Notes: a model not told the origin generated them from the sequence alone. DNA of 64,000 nucleotides from Piliocolobus tephrosceles (GCF_002776525.5 NC_045439.1:121053300-121117299), one strand, 5' to 3'; counted from the stretch's first letter, positions 13,886-29,095 are shown. Numbers and translations: made by a program.

Positions 13886-14424
13886 TCACACCACAGAACT
13901 TGGGTAGACTCAGAAATTGGAAACCACAGACAGCTCTGAAGCTGATGTCAGAAATAGGCAGAAAAACAGGTCAATATGAAGTCTAAATAAGGAGGACTTT
14001 GACCACCAGTTCTCCTCTTTTACCTTATGTAGCCAGGTGACATCTCCTCTCCCATCATCACAGGAACAGAGTATTTTATGTTCTAGAAAAATGGAACCAG
14101 GGAAGCTCCAAATTTGACAAAATCTGGCACAGTGGAGGGAAGGGCTGAGGCACCAGGCTGAAAACCATCTGCTTACGGAATGATGAAGTTGCCAACCCCT
14201 TCCCTAGACTCACAGTCTCTCAGCACAGGAGAACAGAGGGTTTCTCTCTGAGGAAACATCTCCAGATGCAGCACGTCAGGGTCCATCAGCAATCATCTGG
14301 TTCCTGCTTTGTTCCCTACAGAGAAGTCTGGCAGCTGAGAAGCCCCAGCTATGCGCACAGAGTTTCCTCACAGTATTTTAGAGCTCCACTCTAAAATATG
14401 AGTGGGTAGGCAAGACACAAGATG
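13886..14424. other. anonymous non-coding DNA
   Basis: No repeat was assigned. Mixed base composition with higher GC than its surroundings; no open frame of note. Confidence 0.4.
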
Positions 14425-14598
14425 TTTGAGACAGACAGACTAGGTTCATATCCTGACTCCGACACGAAGTATGTGACCATTGTCAATCTAATTAACCTTT
14501 CTTTACCTCAATGTTCATATCTGTAAAATAGAATAAGATTTTTACTTCATAAGGTTGTTGTAAAGATTAAATGAGATTTCAGATAAAAAGCATTAATA
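14425..14598 (+). repeat. MIR (plus)
   Basis: The whole MIR order is readable: 'tatcctgactccgacac', 'tatgtgaccattgtcaa', 'cctcaatgttcatatctg', 'aaggttgttgtaaagatt'. An Alu abuts its 3' end at 14600. Confidence 0.85.
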
Positions 14599-14599
14599 A

Positions 14600-15225
<626 letters not shown>

Positions 15226-15765
15226 CCCACTGTTGCTGCACCCTCAGATTATGTAGGTATGTATCTGGCATACCTACTCTTCCATTTTCACTTTTCCTTT
15301 TCACTTTTCCATTTCTAATTTCCAGTGTTGGTAGACAAAGCATATTTACCAAGTAGTAGCATTTGCAGGGATAAAATTTTGCATTTTGAACCACAACTAC
15401 ATAGTTTGTAAATAATCTGTATAATAATACCAGAGGCAAAATATATTGTTTCCAATCTTCTCCCTGGTTCTCATTTCCTTTAAACCTTATCAGTGAATAC
15501 TTAGGAACCATTTCTTTATCTCATCACTTCAACCTAATTCATTTGGGCAGAACCAATTTTCATTCCTATTTAATTTCCATTATAAATGTGAAAGAGAAGA
15601 TGAAGGAAATAAATAATAAAGTCATAAAAATCACAGTTTCAAGATGCTTCACAAGAACAGTTGTGTTCAAATTACTTTAGTTTTTTAATTCTTCACTTTT
15701 ATGTTATATGGTCTGTGCATTCCTAAACCCCTTTTGTCTTATCTGTTCCTGAGTACTACCTAAAC
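15226..15765. other. anonymous non-coding DNA
   Basis: No repeat or gene was recognised. A short pyrimidine-rich tract with repeated 'ttttcacttttcc' lies at 15285-15315. The 101-codon reverse open frame at 15206-15511 shows no domain. Confidence 0.4.
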
Positions 15766-15925
15766 TTTTTTTTGTTTTTGAGACAGGGTCTTGCTCTGTC
15801 ACCCAGGTTGGAGTGCAGTGTGTAACCACAGCTCACTGCAGTCTCAATCTCCTGGGCTCAAATGATTGAGTAGTTGAGACTACAGGAATGCACCGCCACA
15901 CTGTGTGTGTTTGTGTATGTGTATA

Positions 15926-15956
<31 letters not shown>

Positions 15957-16071
15957 AGGTGGGGTCTCACTATGTTACCCAGGCTGAGCTCAAACTCCTG
16001 GATTCCAGAAATCTTCCCGCCTTGACCTCCCAAGGTGCTGAATTTACAGGTGTGAGCCACCACACCCAACC
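15766..16071 (-). mobile_element. AluJ (minus) with internal (TG)n
   Basis: A reverse Alu with AluJ-like divergence ('gagacagggtcttgctctgt', 'ggtggggtctcactatgtt'). The linker between the monomers has become a TG-rich microsatellite at 15901-15957. The 5' end is 'ccaccacacccaacc'. Confidence 0.92.
15901..15957. repeat. (TG)n microsatellite inside Alu linker
   Basis: An imperfect TG tract with a pure core of about 25 bp, replacing the Alu middle A-rich stretch. Length polymorphism is likely. Confidence 0.93.
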
Positions 16072-16096
16072 ACTTTAACTCTTACAACCTACTTTT

Positions 16097-16700
<604 letters not shown>

Positions 16701-16701
16701 T

Positions 16702-17409
16702 CAGGTGTCCCCAACCCCATTCGTGGTTTCACTTTCTGCTGTTTCAGTTACCTGTAGCCAACCACAGTCCAAAATTATCAAATAGAAAATTCCAGAAATA
16801 AGCAATTCGTAAGTTGTAAATTGTATGCCATTCTGAGTAGTGCAATGAAATCTCCTTCCTGCTTCTTCCAGTTTGGGATCTGAACTTTCCTTTGCCCAGC
16901 ATATTCATGCTGTCCACGTTTAATAACTTGGTAGCTTTCTTGGTTATCAGATCTGCTATTGCATGTCACAGTGTCTGTGCTCAAGTAACCCCTATTTTAC
17001 TTAATGATGGCCCCACAGCAAAGGAATAGTGATAATGGCAATTCAGATATGCCAAAGAGAAGCTGTCAAGTGCTTTTATTAAATGGAACATGTTCTACTT
17101 AAGAAACAAAGAAAAACATTATGCTGAAATTGCTAAGATCTACAGTAAGAATGAATCTTTCATCCATGAAATTGTAAATAAGTAAAAACAAATGTGTGCT
17201 AGTTTTGCTGTCTTGCCTCAAACTGCAAAAGTTACAGCCACAGTACATGATAAGTGCTTAGTTAAGATAGAAAACACATTAAATTTGTGGGTAAGATATA
17301 AACAGAAATGTGTTCTGATTTATGGCAGCAGGGTCTAGTACTATCCAAATTTCCAGGCATCCACTGGGTGTGTTGAAATATACACCCTGCAGATAAAAGG
17401 ATGCTACTG
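16702..17409 (+). mobile_element. Tigger-family DNA transposon (plus), internally deleted
   Basis: The ends are inverted: 'caggtgtcccc' at the left and 'ggatgctactg' at the right, resembling Tigger termini of the 'cagtaggtcccc' type. Subterminal motifs 'ggtttcactttctgctgt' and 'ccaggcatccactggg' also fit. The transposase start is present near 17007 but most of the coding region is gone. Tigger elements are pogo/Tc1-mariner cut-and-paste transposons, extinct in primates. Confidence 0.85.
17007..17290 (+). pseudogene. Tigger transposase N-terminus remnant
   Basis: From the ATG at 17007 the frame reads 'MAPQQRNSDNGNSDMPKRS', the expected start of a Tigger transposase with a CENP-B-type helix-turn-helix. 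After about 25 codons it loses frame. Later pieces ('YAEIAKIY', 'NESFIHEIV') are visible near 17115-17175 in a shifted frame. No DDE catalytic domain remains. Confidence 0.8.
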
Positions 17410-17680
17410 AATAGTGATTCCACTCTTTCATTACTATAACTGTTTATTTCACTTCTATCAGTGAGGGCAAGAAAATGTTTAGAATTTTCAAAATAATTCT
17501 ATGAGCTTGTATTTTGTATTTTGTTTTGTTTTTACCAAAGTAAAATATTAACAAGTGTAATAAATTCAAAATATATAGAATTCACAAATTAAAATCACAA
17601 AAAGTAAGATAAAAATGTAGAAATATTTTAAAATGTAAAAAAAAGTCACATTTAAACCCACCATCCAAACTAACACTAAT
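17410..17680. other. anonymous AT-rich DNA
   Basis: No gene or family recognised. Confidence 0.45.
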
Positions 17681-17815
17681 AACCAGGCATGGTGGCCCAT
17701 ACCTGTAATACCAGCTACTCAGGAGGCTGAGATGGGAGAATCCCTTGAGCTGAGGTGGTCAAGACTTCAGTGAACTGTGATTGTGCCACTACCCTCCAGC
17801 CTGGGTGACAGAGGA
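17681..17815 (+). mobile_element. Alu right-monomer fragment (plus)
   Basis: 'aaccaggcatggtggccca' to 'ccagcctgggtgacagagga' matches a single Alu right monomer, old and diverged. No A tail is present. Confidence 0.85.
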
Positions 17816-17889
17816 TAACACAAATGAGCTGCCCACATTCAGGTGATTTAATAATTAAAATGCATATTTTATTTCCTCATCCAATACCA

Positions 17890-20188
<2,299 letters not shown>

Positions 20189-20269
20189 TCAGATTTTTAG
20201 ATATTTATGTGTGTGTTACTGCATGTATACATACAAACACTTGCCTATTCACAGAATATCTCTGGTACA

Positions 20270-20530
20270 CTGAAATCTCAGCCTTTACCTCTGTACAATT
20301 CATCCATATAACCAAAAAACACTTGTACCCCAAAAGCTATTGAAATAAAAACAAACAATAGTATCTCTGGAAAGATACACAACAAATCCACAATGTACAC
20401 TTTCCTCCTAGGGAAAGCAACTGGGCCAGCAGGATTAAAGAGGTATGAGGAAGACTCACTTTTAACAGTAGTTATCTTTTTGCCTCTTTTGATTTCTCAA
20501 ATACAGACTTATTAAACAAATAAGACAAAA
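20270..20530 (+). mobile_element. L1M 3'-end-like fragment (plus)
   Basis: 'tccatataaccaaaaaacac' and 'gtaccccaaaagctattg' followed by an A-rich tail match L1 3'UTR ends. The following 'atctctggaaagatacaca' also fits an old L1 3' end. It may be the 3' continuation of the HAL1/L1ME copy split by the Alu. Confidence 0.55.
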
Positions 20531-22175
20531 TTATTTTACCCACAAAATAATAATAAGGTGCATTATCTACTATTTCTATCTCCCCATCAAGCTGTTCATT
20601 TTGTTTACCCACACACTTGTTTTTAACACTTTTGTTCATTTAGCTCACTATTTCATTTTTTGCCCAATTATCTTGTAGGAAGGATAGGGAAATCTACCTT
20701 TTCATTTCACTTGTGAGGCAAAAAAATTATCCTAATTATGTCTGATCTGCCTAAGAGTAGTGCTAATATTTCCACATCAAGGAACAGTAAATTCACCAGT
20801 TCTGAAGGGAAATTAACCATAATAAAAAGTCATTGCCACCACCAGTCTCTAAAGACCTTGCCTTAAAGGCTTAGAAAATTCAAATTTTTAAAGTAAACTC
20901 TCATGTATCTCCTCTTTTACTTTAATTAAGACTACTTTATGCATCGGATTTAAAGATTTAGAAACTCTTATTCAATTTGTTTTTAGTTTCATTTAATTTC
21001 CATACTGCAACAGCATTGCTTCCATGTTTTCATCCAGTTTCCTGATTTAGGCTGCATCATGTCTGCACTAGAGTGAGATAACTGTTACGCTTGATGCTCA
21101 TGCAAGCCCTTCCTAGAAAAGAGTCAGGAGTTAGAGACCTACCTACCAGAACAATGTAAACAATTAATAAAGCACCCAAAAACAGTCTTTAGGAAGAAAT
21201 TACAATGAGCAGATGGGCATGGCCTCTTCAGCCTGGAAGGAAAGAATAATCAGATGCCCCATTAGGTGTTGATAACGAAAAGGCTCCACAAAGAGCGGCA
21301 AACAAGTGGCCCCATGGGACATCGAGAACAACTATCCAGGAGTTTGGCAGTGGCAGCAAAGAGAGAAGTAAAACAGGACATAAAGCAAGTAAGACCCAGA
21401 TAGAGATTACACCAGTAACTGGGATGTAAGAAAAGAACCAGCTCACTGGGGATGTGGTAAGAGCCACTAACAAGTTCTGATCAAGTAAAACTCTGATCTG
21501 AAACCAATACACTCCTGAAATATGGCTCTGTAAGTTCTCCTTGAACAAAGAGACTTTAAGAAGAGCCTATTTTAGGAAGAGGGAAAGAGATTGAAAGATT
21601 GGAATTAAGTTGTCTTAGTCTAAGAACTTGAAGTAGGGATTATGAATAGGAGTCATGGAAGCCAGGCAGGTGTCACCAGCCTGGAGACATAATCACCATT
21701 TATATTCTGTGTTACATATAGAGAGATGTGTTCTACATTTCAACTTAACGAAGTCATCTTTGAAAACATAAACTCTTCAAGTTAGAAATTACTTACATCT
21801 AGGTAGTAGTTGCTCTTTTACCATCTGCAATGAGTTATACCTTAAGAGTTGCTAAATAGTTGTGCTGGGATGTTTTTGGTGGTTGCAATAACTGGGGTGT
21901 GCTCCTGGCACTTATGGCGTAGGGTCCAGTGATCGTAAAAGTCCTTCAATAAGGTAGACAGACTTGCACATACACATAAAATGTCCCCCCCACAAAATGC
22001 CAAGAGCATCCCTATTGAGATATACCTATTGTTCCACTTCACTAGTGTGCTTCCCATGTGTGAATGCAGCACTGTGAGATTTCAAAGCTTCCATTAGAGA
22101 CCTTAAAAGTTCTATTCTCAGGGAGGGTAGTGGAAAAAAACAAGAACAAGTAATAACAACAACAAAAGTATTCTC
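20531..22175. other. anonymous non-coding DNA
   Basis: No repeat or gene was assigned. The 106-codon reverse open frame at 21228-21548 has several hydrophobic runs but no recognisable family, and I do not support it as a gene. Confidence 0.45.
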
Positions 22176-22459
22176 TGATTGGGCATGGTAGTTCACGCCT
22201 GTAATCCTAGCACTTTGGGAGGCCAAGGCGGGCAGATCCCCCGAAGTCAGGAGTTTGAGACCAGCCTGACCAACATGGAGAAACTCTGTCCCTACTAAAA
22301 ATACAAAAATTAGCCTGGCATGGTGGCTGGCACCTGTAATCCCAGTTACTTGGGAGCCTGAGGCAGGAGAATCACTTGAACACAAGAGGCGGAGGTTGCA
22401 GTGAGCCGAGATCATGCACTCCAACCTGGGTGACAGAGGGAGAGATTGTCCAAAAAAAA
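22176..22459 (+). mobile_element. AluS (plus), first of a tandem pair
   Basis: A dimeric Alu from 'ctgattgggcatgg' to a short 8-A tail. Its tail is directly followed by a second Alu in the same orientation. Confidence 0.94.
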
Positions 22460-22765
22460 GGCCGGGTGCGGTGGCTCATGCCCGTAATCCCAGCACTTTC
22501 GGAGACCAAGGCGGGCAGATCATGAGGTCAGGAGATTGAGACCATCCTGGCTAACTGGTGAAACCCTGTCTCTACTAAACAATACAAAAAATTAGCTGGG
22601 TGTGGTGGCTGGCGCCTGTAGTCCCAGCTACTCAGGAGGCTGAGTCAGGAGAATGGCGTGAACCCAGGAGGTGGAGCTTGCAGTAAGCCGAGATTGCGCC
22701 ACTACACTCCACCCTGGGCGATAGAGCAAGACTCTGTCTCAAAAAAAAACACAAAAACAAAAAAT
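22460..22765 (+). mobile_element. AluY (plus), second of a tandem pair
   Basis: A full-length Alu beginning 'ggccgggtgcggtggctca' right at the A tail of the preceding Alu. 'ggagattgagaccatcc' and 'ggtggagcttgcagt' suggest AluY. It probably inserted into the older Alu's tail, a preferred L1-endonuclease target. Confidence 0.95.
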
Positions 22766-23455
22766 CTTTACCTAAATTCATTGTTGACAGTTTTTTAAAT
22801 ATGGAGGGAACATCACGTTAGGTTTGTAGACATGTCTTTCATAAACATTTTACCTAATTACGATAAACATGTTAGAATTAGTTCAGAATTATCACGTAAA
22901 AGACTACATAAGAGAAATCACTTGCTAATGTTTTTTCTGAATAGCAAGGAAACATATGGGTGAGAGAATCTAAGCCATTCTCAAAGTAATAAACTCACTC
23001 TAGGGAACAAAAATCAATTAAAGCAAATCTGCCATCGATCTCAAATTTGACAAATCACCTCTCAGCTTTGCAACAGGTAGCTGTTGCAGGTTAATATTCA
23101 ATCAAGGCACTGAAGGAAGCATCTTCAAAATAACTTCCTTGTCATTACCCTCAAGAGAGACTTGTTTATCAGAAAGTCACCTTCAGTTTTTAAAACAAGA
23201 GAAGGACATATGTTTTTGATTCCAGGGAGTGCTTGAGTTCCAGGCACCAGGAGATTAGAATGAACTTTTCACCTAGTTCAGCTCATTAAATTCAATGGAG
23301 GTGCTGTCTGTACAACGGAATAACGACACCCATAAATCTGCAGTCAGCTGTGGATTTACTAAGACGCATTCACACATGAGGCTTCTCTACACATTTACCT
23401 TAGCGTAAAGTACATCATCAAGGCCCCTCGTGTTGCGCCTAACCACCCTCTAGAC

Positions 23456-23480
23456 AAAGGCATTTCTACAAAATGCCTTT
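23456..23480. repeat. perfect 10-bp inverted repeat
   Basis: 'aaaggcattt', a 5-nt loop 'ctaca', then 'aaatgccttt'. It lies within the repeat-free block and could be a dimer binding site or a small hairpin. Confidence 0.85.
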
Positions 23481-23602
23481 AGAGCACACCTACTTCAATA
23501 ATGTTGCACACACATAGGCGGAATGCATGGACTGGTAAATCAAATCTGTCTTGCAGATTGAACTTTCACACTTCGGGGTGACGTAAATTAGTTTCTGATG
23601 GG

Positions 23603-23621
23603 AAAATGTGATTCACATTTT
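23603..23621. repeat. perfect 19-bp palindrome
   Basis: 'aaaatgtga', a single central t, then 'tcacatttt'. It lies about 20 bp downstream of a CRE-like 'tgacgtaa' at 23579-23586. Confidence 0.85.
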
Positions 23622-24816
23622 ACAGAATTTGGTCAGCCAAATTTAAAGAGCAGAATTTTTTTATGTCACCCTTGGCAGACCAAAAGATAGACAATCTGGT
23701 TGTCCTTCCGATAGCATGCTCCAAACATACCCCCTGCCCCCCACCCACTAGCTACCCTACATACACACCACCCATATAAGCTCAATCCACCTTCCTGGTA
23801 CATGTCAAATTCAATTTCTCTCTCCTTTTCCGGGTCCTGTGGTTCTTGTTTTCTCTAACACACATTGGTACATGTTACTCTCTGTTACCGATTTTGTTAA
23901 AACAAGTTTCATGTTTTCATTGGTCACATATATGCCATGTGCACACCTTGTACATAGCATAACCCTGTGCAGAGTAAGCACACAGGTACTTATTAATAGG
24001 GGTATGTTCTTATCAACTTAACATCTAAAAAGCAATTTTCTTGAATTCATTTTATTAATATCGATCTCAGTGATTATTTTAAATAGGCTGATCAGACAGC
24101 TGCCTAGGCAGGAGATTTGAAAGTGACCAAAAGTCCTGGTCTGGATAAAAATATCTCCCTTGGGTTACTGGTTTTCTTTCTTCCAGTCTGAAATTTCCCA
24201 TTAATGGGTTAAAATACCAAAATGAGAACATAATTTCTAAAATTATCAAACAGTATCAGGAAACTGTATTTTCTTACATAAAAACAAGGAATGCATATAA
24301 TCATTTATCATTCAGTAGAAGTACAAATATGCTACAAAGAGGAGGATATTTTCATTGGGAAGAGGTCTGTGGAGAGAATCAGCCAGAGCCTAGAAGTATG
24401 GGAGTAGAATGATTTTGCCTTTTAGTTTGTCCAAGACAGTCCCAATATACTCCAGCTGTTCTGGAACAATTACTCATGAAGCTCCCTTTCACTCTCCCAA
24501 GTGTCTCAGTCCGGGTGATAAATTACAATTATTTGATGGATGAAGATCTTGTGCTAAGACCTGGGCCCAGTTCTTGGGCACATTAGCTTCTGGAAGGTAG
24601 TGGAGAGAAATTATTTTAAGAGCTGGAACTAGAATTTGCTTCTTCTCCTGACTCCCAATCAGTGCTCTCTTTTTCTAGACAGGCTTTTATAACAACACTG
24701 TTATTATTCCTGTCTCCTCTAGGCTTCTTTTGTCCTCTCAAAAAGGTTTGAAGAACTTTGATGATTGATGTCATCTCTGGCCATTCTTTCACTTGTCTTA
24801 AGCCTCAAGAATCATG

Positions 24817-25227
24817 CTAAAGCAAAAAATAGTCATTCAAGATAGTTTCAAAATAGTCATTCAAAATAGTCAAGATATGTTTACTGATGGACTGATTACC
24901 TTCTTCCGTAATAAAGGGAGTGATGTGCTGCAATTTTATGTTCTGAAGTTCCTGACATTTGTCAGGCATAAAACTGAGAGTTTCACAACCTGAAAAATTG
25001 ATTTTTACAATTTTTTGCTCCAGCTTATTAACTTTATCTTCTCTTCCATCACAACTACCAGCTTCAGATTTCTTTGTAGATTTACTTTTATAATCTACAA
25101 AGATATTGTCTGCATATATAACAAGTCAACTGAGATGTAGTTGCTGGGTGGCAAGCATGGCATATTCATCAGCCAAAAGGGTGTCACTTGCATACCATCC
25201 TAAAAACCCATGACTCCAAGATGTCCC
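24817..25227 (-). other. unidentified open frame, possible pseudogene remnant
   Basis: On the minus strand, 33 open codons, one TGA (25126-25128) and 101 further open codons share a frame and end at a TAG (24817-24819). Readable words include 'ADEYAMLATQQLHL', 'DNIFVDYKSKSTKKSEAG' and 'INFSGCETLSFMPDKCQ'. There is no start codon near the beginning. Composition looks protein-like, but I cannot name a family. Upstream, other frames over 25228-25500 also contain open stretches. It could be an old processed pseudogene, a transposon relic, or chance. Confidence 0.3.
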
Positions 25228-26739
25228 TCAACACATTGATAAAATGTGAGAGACGTGAGCTTTGGGGCAAGTAGCATTGTGTTGTGCAAATCTAGGTTGC
25301 CACTGAAGTGATGTGTTCAAAAACAGCAGTTCTGCTCTGGCCTTCCATTAGACAAAATGACAAATTTAAATTTGTGAATTTTAAGTGCTCGTTAGATGTT
25401 AAAAATGCAAGTTATAACGGGCAAATTTGTAAGTGTTTTTTTGGTTCGCTGTTGGTTCTGTCTGAATTCAAAGTTGAAAGATTTTCCTTCTCCCCACAAT
25501 TTCATTTTTTAATTGTCCAAAATCAAGCTTCATTCAAGCTTCAATATCAACTTTATGATAGAGAAAGAAAAGGAAATCATCTGGGATAGATGCCAGGTCT
25601 CCTGATCTAATTTTGTCACCTACCAAAGGACAGACAGATTTTGATGGATCTGTTTACACACATCTAGTCATATAACATAATGATCACGTTGTACTAACCT
25701 GGCACTTCTGCACTCTTACTGCTGTGAACTGGCATAGAATTCCCTGGTATTTATCACAGCCAGGTTTCTAAGAAAAGGATTAAAATGGAAATACATTTTA
25801 TTTGAACCAAGTTTAGTTTTTGATTAAACTTAATTTTATGATTCAGAATGTTGCTTTTTATGATTGTTAAAAATGACCAAAAATGTTTAAGCATACATTT
25901 GGGTTAAATATAAAAATGAATCCAAAAATGAAGCTGGCACAACTCACCATAGATCCAAGGATTCACATGATACATGTCCCTCAATGGAGGTGAAACAGGT
26001 AGTTAATGCACGACAGCTTGGTGATTGCTGATACCTCCTGGTATATGACAAGCCTTTTTTTAAAAAAAAATTTGCTACATCAAACTCTCTTCACAGGATT
26101 TCATAGAGAAAAAAATACACCCAGCTGTTTAAAAAAAGCAAAATACTTAACTGACAGCATGATCATCAGTGGAAGCCATGGAATATTCAGTTGTCGGGGG
26201 TTCTCAAGGGCAGATTTTGCAGCTTTGTGAAATCCTTACTCATTAAGTGCTTGATTCAAAAACACGGCTTTCATCTTTAGAGTTGGAACTTCATCTCATG
26301 AATGCTTGACATCCCATGGGCAATTACAAAAGTATTTACTGAAAGTTGCTAATAGAAAAATAATTACCAAAAAAAGATGAGCTACCACTTAATCCCCTGA
26401 AGGAAGAGAGCTGGATTTATTGGCTGTGCCAAGTGACATCTTGAAGTGATTAGATAATTCTGTACCAAAAATGCCCTAAATGAGGAAAAAAGTAGACTTT
26501 GGGTCTTCATGGTACAAATAGGCTCTCTAAATATCAGGGGAGCACTTTCTTCTGGCTGAGTAGACATCACTTGTCTATACACATACTTCTACTTTTACAG
26601 ACAATGTTTCCTTAAGTACTTCCTAATTAAGGCTCACAGGCAAGATTCTGCCCAAATTAACCAGAGTTGTCTACATGAGTTGCTTTGTTTATTTGTTTTA
26701 AATTGCACATTATTTTAAAATGTATTTCCATTTTAATCT

Positions 26740-27180
26740 TTGAAATAATTTTAGATTTCCAGGAAAGTTACAGAGATAGTACAGAGTATTCCCACATACC
26801 CTTCTCCTGGCTTCCCACAATGTTATATAACCATACTGCATTTTTGAAAATTAAGAAATTAACATTAGCACAATACTAAACTACAGACTTTATTCATATT
26901 TCACCACTTTTCCCACTCACGTTGTTTGCTATTCTAGGATCCAATCCAGGATATCCCAAAGCATTTTGTCACCAGATCTCTCCATTCTTCTCTGATCTAT
27001 GACAGTCTTCTAGTCTTGTCTTGTTTTGGGGGATCTTGACACTTTTGAAGAGTATTGGACATTTTGTAGAATGCTCCTCAATTTGGATTGTCTGATATTT
27101 TCTCATTAGACTGAAGTTACAAATTTTGACGAGAAATACTAAAGAGGTGAGGTACCCTTCTCATAACACCCCTGAGCTGT
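26740..27180. mobile_element. old L1M-like fragment
   Basis: 'gatttccaggaaagttaca', 'gatagtacagagtattccc', 'ggatccaatccaggata' and 'ttgtagaatgctcctcaat' follow the order of a known old L1-associated sequence common in mammals. A related segment with a similar opening occurs at 59160-59345. The subfamily and orientation are not fixed. Confidence 0.6.
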
Positions 27181-28675
27181 TTTCTTAATTTATTCTTAAT
27201 TTTCTAATCTCCTTGGCATATATGAAGGAAACCTCTGAGCTGTTTTTGAGCAAGGACTAAGATGGCAAAAAGTTGTATGTAAACTCTTATACAAGCATGT
27301 AATAGCTTATAAGTAAATAACTTGACAAGTTGCTTAAACATGAAAACTAGCAACGAGTTCCAGGTTCTAAATCTGGATCTGTTTGCTTTAGAGATTTCAA
27401 CCAAAGCATCCCACCCAAAATGTTTTGAATTACAATTAGTTACCAGGTCTTCACAGAAATTTGGTATAAATAATAAAGTACTAAAGCCTATACTTGATTA
27501 GCTTTATTTATAAGTTTGAGTAAATGTAAGAACATCCCCATAATAGAAGTACTCTTTCTGATTTGTATCAATATGCTTCATGGGGTGTGAGAAAAAAGGG
27601 TAGAGATATACCTAATATGCTCATAAAAACAGCACATATGTGGTACATAGTTTGCCACATATACAAATATTAGTATATTATGAGCATATTTTTTACAAAT
27701 ACATTGACAATCGATGCTTTAGACTAGTAGTCTCAAAAAATGTTTTGTCTTATTCCCTTTCATAAAGATGTTTTAGTATACATCTTGCATAGCCTCGTTT
27801 CTTCCTCAAAAAACAAGAGTCTAAGACAGTGGCTTCCATACAGGGAGTTTATTTGCAGGAATAATCCCACCAAGGAGAACCAGAGAGTAGGGGCTGGAAA
27901 AGGGAAAACAGGGAAGGTCAGAGGCTAATTCAAAGGGGACATAATTGGGCTGGTTACTATTAAGGGCCAATAAGGGCCAATGAGGTCCCTCCAAAGAGCC
28001 ATGTAGAATACATTTTAGAACTGTTCATCCAGGACATAGGAAAGGTATGTATTTATCCATTGGCTGTCAGCTCCCATTGAGTCAAGTTTCTCACACTTCC
28101 ATATTTGTGTATGCTTGAACATGGTTGGACAGAGGTAGAGAAAGAATAATAGGTAATAGATATATGGAGAAGCTGAAGCATGAGGCTGACAAATCACACC
28201 TGTGCATGATTGGATGCCACACAACAGAGTACAAAGGAGGACCAAGAGTATGTGAGCCGGGGTTTAATACCTGCAGCCAGTGTATGTAAATTTATATATA
28301 AATGTATGCATTATGTGTTAATCCATACTAAATTTTAGTAAAGTTCATTTCATTGTTTTTCTTAGGTAAAAATAAATTGTAAATAGAAATCTTAATATTT
28401 TCTTCCTACAGCCCAATGAATGGTCTTGCATGTTTGATCCATGCCCAGATTGTACATAGCCTACTTTGGAGACATCTTATTTAGACTATAGTACATTTTC
28501 TTTCCATGATTTTGAAGAAGTTTATTCTAGCTGCTCCAACTAAGAAAGCTAACAATGGAAAAAAATAGAAACAAAAAGTCCAGTTAAGAAGCTCAATTAA
28601 ATTAAACCATTGACTTCTTTCCTCATTTGGAAGCAGTTGCAATTAATTCTGTTTCTCTACTCAAAAATAACAAGG
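27181..28675. other. anonymous non-coding DNA
   Basis: No repeat or gene was recognised. A short tandem 'aagggccaat' pair lies at about 27962-27981. Confidence 0.45.
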
Positions 28676-28708
28676 GTTTTTTTTTTTTTTTCTTCTTTTT
28701 TTTTTTAA
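28676..28708. repeat. poly-T rich tract
   Basis: A run of T with C interruptions just before a MER5A. No retroelement body is attached to it. Confidence 0.85.
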
Positions 28709-28725
28709 GGGAGCATGACCTAGTA

Positions 28726-28894
28726 CAGTGTTTCTCAACTTTGAGCATGCATAAGAATCACCTGTGAAAAGTGATTATAAGACCAGTGAATATACAGATT
28801 GCTAGGCCCAAACCTAAAGTTTCTAATTCAGTAGGTCTGGGGTGAAGCCTGANNNNNNNNNNCCTAACACCTGTGGTGTTTTGGAAACCCCTGG
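28726..28894 (+). mobile_element. MER5A (hAT-Charlie) with a 10-N gap
   Basis: It starts 'cagtgtttctcaactttgag' and ends 'ttttggaaacccctgg', with the internal 'attcagtaggtctggggtg', all typical of MER5A, a non-autonomous hAT transposon. Ten Ns at 28853-28862 lie inside it. Confidence 0.85.
28853..28862. other. assembly gap (10 N)
   Basis: A short run of exactly ten unknown bases inside the MER5A, where the family normally continues with 'agaatttgcatttct'. The true missing length should be small. Confidence 0.98.
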
Positions 28895-28896
28895 CC

Positions 28897-29095
28897 TAGT
28901 AGAAAGTGTATGGGCTTTGGCCTCAGATAGGCCTAGGTTTAAACCACATCTCTACCACATGCTAGTATGAGTATCTCTGAGTATCAGCTGTAAAATGAGA
29001 ATAATCCTCACTGCAAGGGGCTGTTTTAAGAATAAGAAAGGAGCGAAACATTTGCAAAGTTCTCAGTGTAGGGTTGGGCACACAATTATCATCAA
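28897..29095 (+). repeat. MIR (plus)
   Basis: 'gtgtatgggctttggcctc', 'aggtttaaaccacatctc' and 'cagctgtaaaatgagaata' give the MIR order. It lies immediately downstream of MER5A. Confidence 0.82.

Larger units (their letters stand above)
22766..26735. other. long block without recognised repeats
   Basis: Nearly 4 kb with no Alu, L1 or LTR that I recognise. Part of it (about 23040-23700) keeps several CpGs and two perfect palindromes, and is a candidate regulatory element. A minus-strand open stretch at 24817-25227 is listed separately. No splice-bounded exon is supported. Confidence 0.5.

Noticed and set aside
21228..21548. 106-codon reverse open frame with hydrophobic stretches
   Set aside because: It could suggest a membrane protein, but there is no family resemblance and no gene context; pyrimidine-rich strands give hydrophobic translations by chance.
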